A stretch of 64,000 bases of DNA, taken from positions 33,936 through 97,935 of IMG/VR virus record IMGVR_UViG_3300020214_000005; one strand, 5' to 3'. Position numbers and translations under genes: made by a program. Origin of the DNA: a virus. Under the pieces are notes generated by a model. It had not been told where the DNA came from and made no database searches. It saw nothing but the letters and a program-made list of their open reading frames with translations. Every line of letters starts with the position of its first letter. Position 1 is the stretch's first letter. Below, in pieces: positions 62,686 through 64,000 of this stretch.

Positions 62686-64000
62686 GCGTCCCCCCCGAAG
62701 AGTATCTTGCTTTCCCCGCCGTACGGCCAGTACTCCCTCGGCACGAGGAAATCGTGGACGGTCATCAGTTGCATCACGGGGACGTACTGGGTCAGGGAAA
62801 CGTTGAACCGCCGCGAAGAATTCCTGAACTGGTTCCGTATGAGTTCCTCGATCCTCAGCTCGTCGGCCGTCGACACCCCCACGAATTCGGGGAAGACCTG
62901 GCCCAGCAACCTTGCCCTGGCGTCGGGCGAGGCGAGCATCTCCTGCAACCTGTCATAGATCGCCCTCGCGACCGACTCGAACAGCTCGCTGCTGTAATTG
63001 TCGAGCGTGGACGACTTGTTCTTCGTGTCCGCGCCCAGCCCCTCCAGCAGGATCTTCGACGCGAACATGCCGAGCTGGTAGTCTTGGTTGAACGCCCACT
63101 GCAAGTGCCCGTGGTAGGAGTCGATCAGATCGGCCGGACCCCTGAACGCTACGTACTCCCCGTGCCTGGTGAAACCCTGGCCCAGGTAGTGGTGGAAGAA
63201 CTCGTGCAGGCCGAAATCCTCCTCCTCGCGGAGGCCCTCGGATTCGTCGTCGTACTTGCGCCCCCGGCTTATCGGCGAGTACCTCGAGGAGAACGCCTTC
63301 ACGCCCAGCCTCGCCGCGTGACCCAGCACGCTCCCCGGTTGCACCGTGGCGACTTTGAACCTTGATGCTTTCGTCCAGTGTTCGTTGACAACGAAAGCCA
63401 CCTCTGCGTCCGTCAGGCCAGCCTCCCTCATCAAGTCGTAGGCGGTTTGCGCCCACTTCTTCGTCAGCTCGCCGTGTCGCCTGGCGTGGTCCAACACTAT
63501 TTCCGCCTGCTTCCTGACCATGGGGGCGAACCTTCTGGAGATGTCGTCGTCTTCCCTGATTATGATGCTCTCGAAGTGCGAGGTGTTCCCCCAGGACCTG
63601 TCCTGGTAGATCACGCCAGGTATCTTCTCCTCGGCGGGGGAGAAGGCCAGCCCCGATCTGACCTGCTCCGGCAACGCGTCGATCACGGCCTTGAGGAAGT
63701 TGGAATCGCCCTCGAAGTAGCTGAACGGGTCGAGGTGCAAGGGGATGCCGATCTGCGAGGTGTCCCACAGTTTCTGGGGCAATTTTGGGCCCCCGAGTAT
63801 GACATTATGTGGGGCGAGTGACGCGGATCTGAACAGGATTGCCTCGTTTACCTGGTCCGCGTTGAGGACGGAGTCGGAAAGGTACTCGGCCCTCGCCCTG
63901 ATCAGGGCGTTGACCGCGTAGGCAGTCAGCAACTCGTCGGCCGTCGGGAATGTGCCGGATATTGCGTCGGCGACGGCCTTCGGGCCGATCAGCTCGTCGG
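62682..64000 (-). CDS. Zincin-domain protein, partial (N-terminus beyond the window)
   Basis: The reading frame is open to the right edge of the window, so at least 439 residues are seen and the true start lies outside. The motif HEFFHHYLGQGF (coded near 63183-63209) is a HEXXH metallopeptidase-type site. C-terminal of it are helices with the DSYHGHLQWAFNQDY segment, whose additional histidine may be a third ligand. It resembles the other late zincin modules and lies first in the visible late block. No EAGM junction is seen in the visible part. Confidence 0.65.
   Translation of the reverse strand, partial: DELIGPKAVADAISGTFPTADELLTAYAVNALIRARAEYLSDSVLNADQVNEAILFRSASLAPHNVILGGPKLPQKLWDTSQIGIPLHLDPFSYFEGDSNFLKAVIDALPEQVRSGLAFSPAEEKIPGVIYQDRSWGNTSHFESIIIREDDDISRRFAPMVRKQAEIVLDHARRHGELTKKWAQTAYDLMREAGLTDAEVAFVVNEHWTKASRFKVATVQPGSVLGHAARLGVKAFSSRYSPISRGRKYDDESEGLREEEDFGLHEFFHHYLGQGFTRHGEYVAFRGPADLIDSYHGHLQWAFNQDYQLGMFASKILLEGLGADTKNKSSTLDNYSSELFESVARAIYDRLQEMLASPDARARLLGQVFPEFVGVSTADELRIEELIRNQFRNSSRRFNVSLTQYVPVMQLMTVHDFLVPREYWPYGGESKILFGGDA

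Noticed and set aside
1-64000. CRISPR array, insertion sequence, integrase or attachment site
   Set aside because: No spaced direct repeats of CRISPR type, no transposase or recombinase motifs and no tRNA-overlapping duplications were found.

Overview
The window looks like a large segment of the genome of a tailed double-stranded DNA phage that infects a high-GC Gram-positive bacterium (Actinobacteria). The phage call rests on an HK97-type major capsid protein, long blocks of overlapping co-directional genes, many small unrecognised early genes and giant multidomain head-region proteins. The host call rests on two WhiB-like proteins, a proteasome-like Ntn hydrolase, leaderless transcripts, sites with the TGTGA-N6-TCACA pattern bound by actinobacterial Crp/GlxR, and high GC. 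No terminase, portal, prohead protease or tail gene is visible, so the genome continues beyond the window; the last gene runs off the right edge.

Left arm (1-15.3 kb, very GC-rich, early/regulatory type). Short operons on both strands are driven by a strikingly uniform promoter, TTGCAA-N17-TAGCGT or close variants. In most cases the start codon lies 6-7 nt after the -10 box, which predicts leaderless mRNA. Two divergent promoter pairs share a CRP-like palindrome centred exactly between them. A three-box intergenic repeat, always in the same orientation, separates operons. The genes are mostly small and of unknown function, including membrane micropeptides (two are 18-residue paralogues), zinc-finger and ribbon-helix-helix proteins, replication-type proteins, two tRNAs, a WhiB, the Ntn hydrolase and a metallophosphoesterase.

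Middle (15.3-21.8 kb): a second WhiB, an SNF2-family helicase with SMARCAL1-like N-terminal repeats, a tmRNA, a type I methionine aminopeptidase, SSB, a C5 cytosine methyltransferase that probably uses a CTG start, and a DUF1599/Nmad1-like protein. This is a DNA replication, repair, modification and translation-support module.

Right part (21.7-64 kb, lower GC, entirely minus strand): a late block read right to left. It holds a partial zincin protein, then proteins of 67, 2828, 69, 918, 129, 191, 697, 1869, 141, 316, 4972 and 68 residues, the 444-residue capsid protein, a 597-residue cysteine- and proline-rich protein, a staphylococcal-nuclease-like protein and a 70-residue protein. The giant proteins carry zeta-toxin-type kinase, Nudix, Clp-N, HTH, GNAT, KTSC and four HEXXH zincin modules. 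The most interesting signal in the window is that the 4972- and 2828-residue proteins are divided by a near-invariant pentapeptide, A/P-E-A-G-M, about 16 times, and that the slices between these sites coincide with recognisable domains. They look like head-packaged 'polyvalent' polyproteins, either cut at these junctions or assembled by gene fusion that kept ribosome-binding-site-plus-ATG sequences. Shared short N-terminal motifs in several of these proteins could be head-targeting tags.
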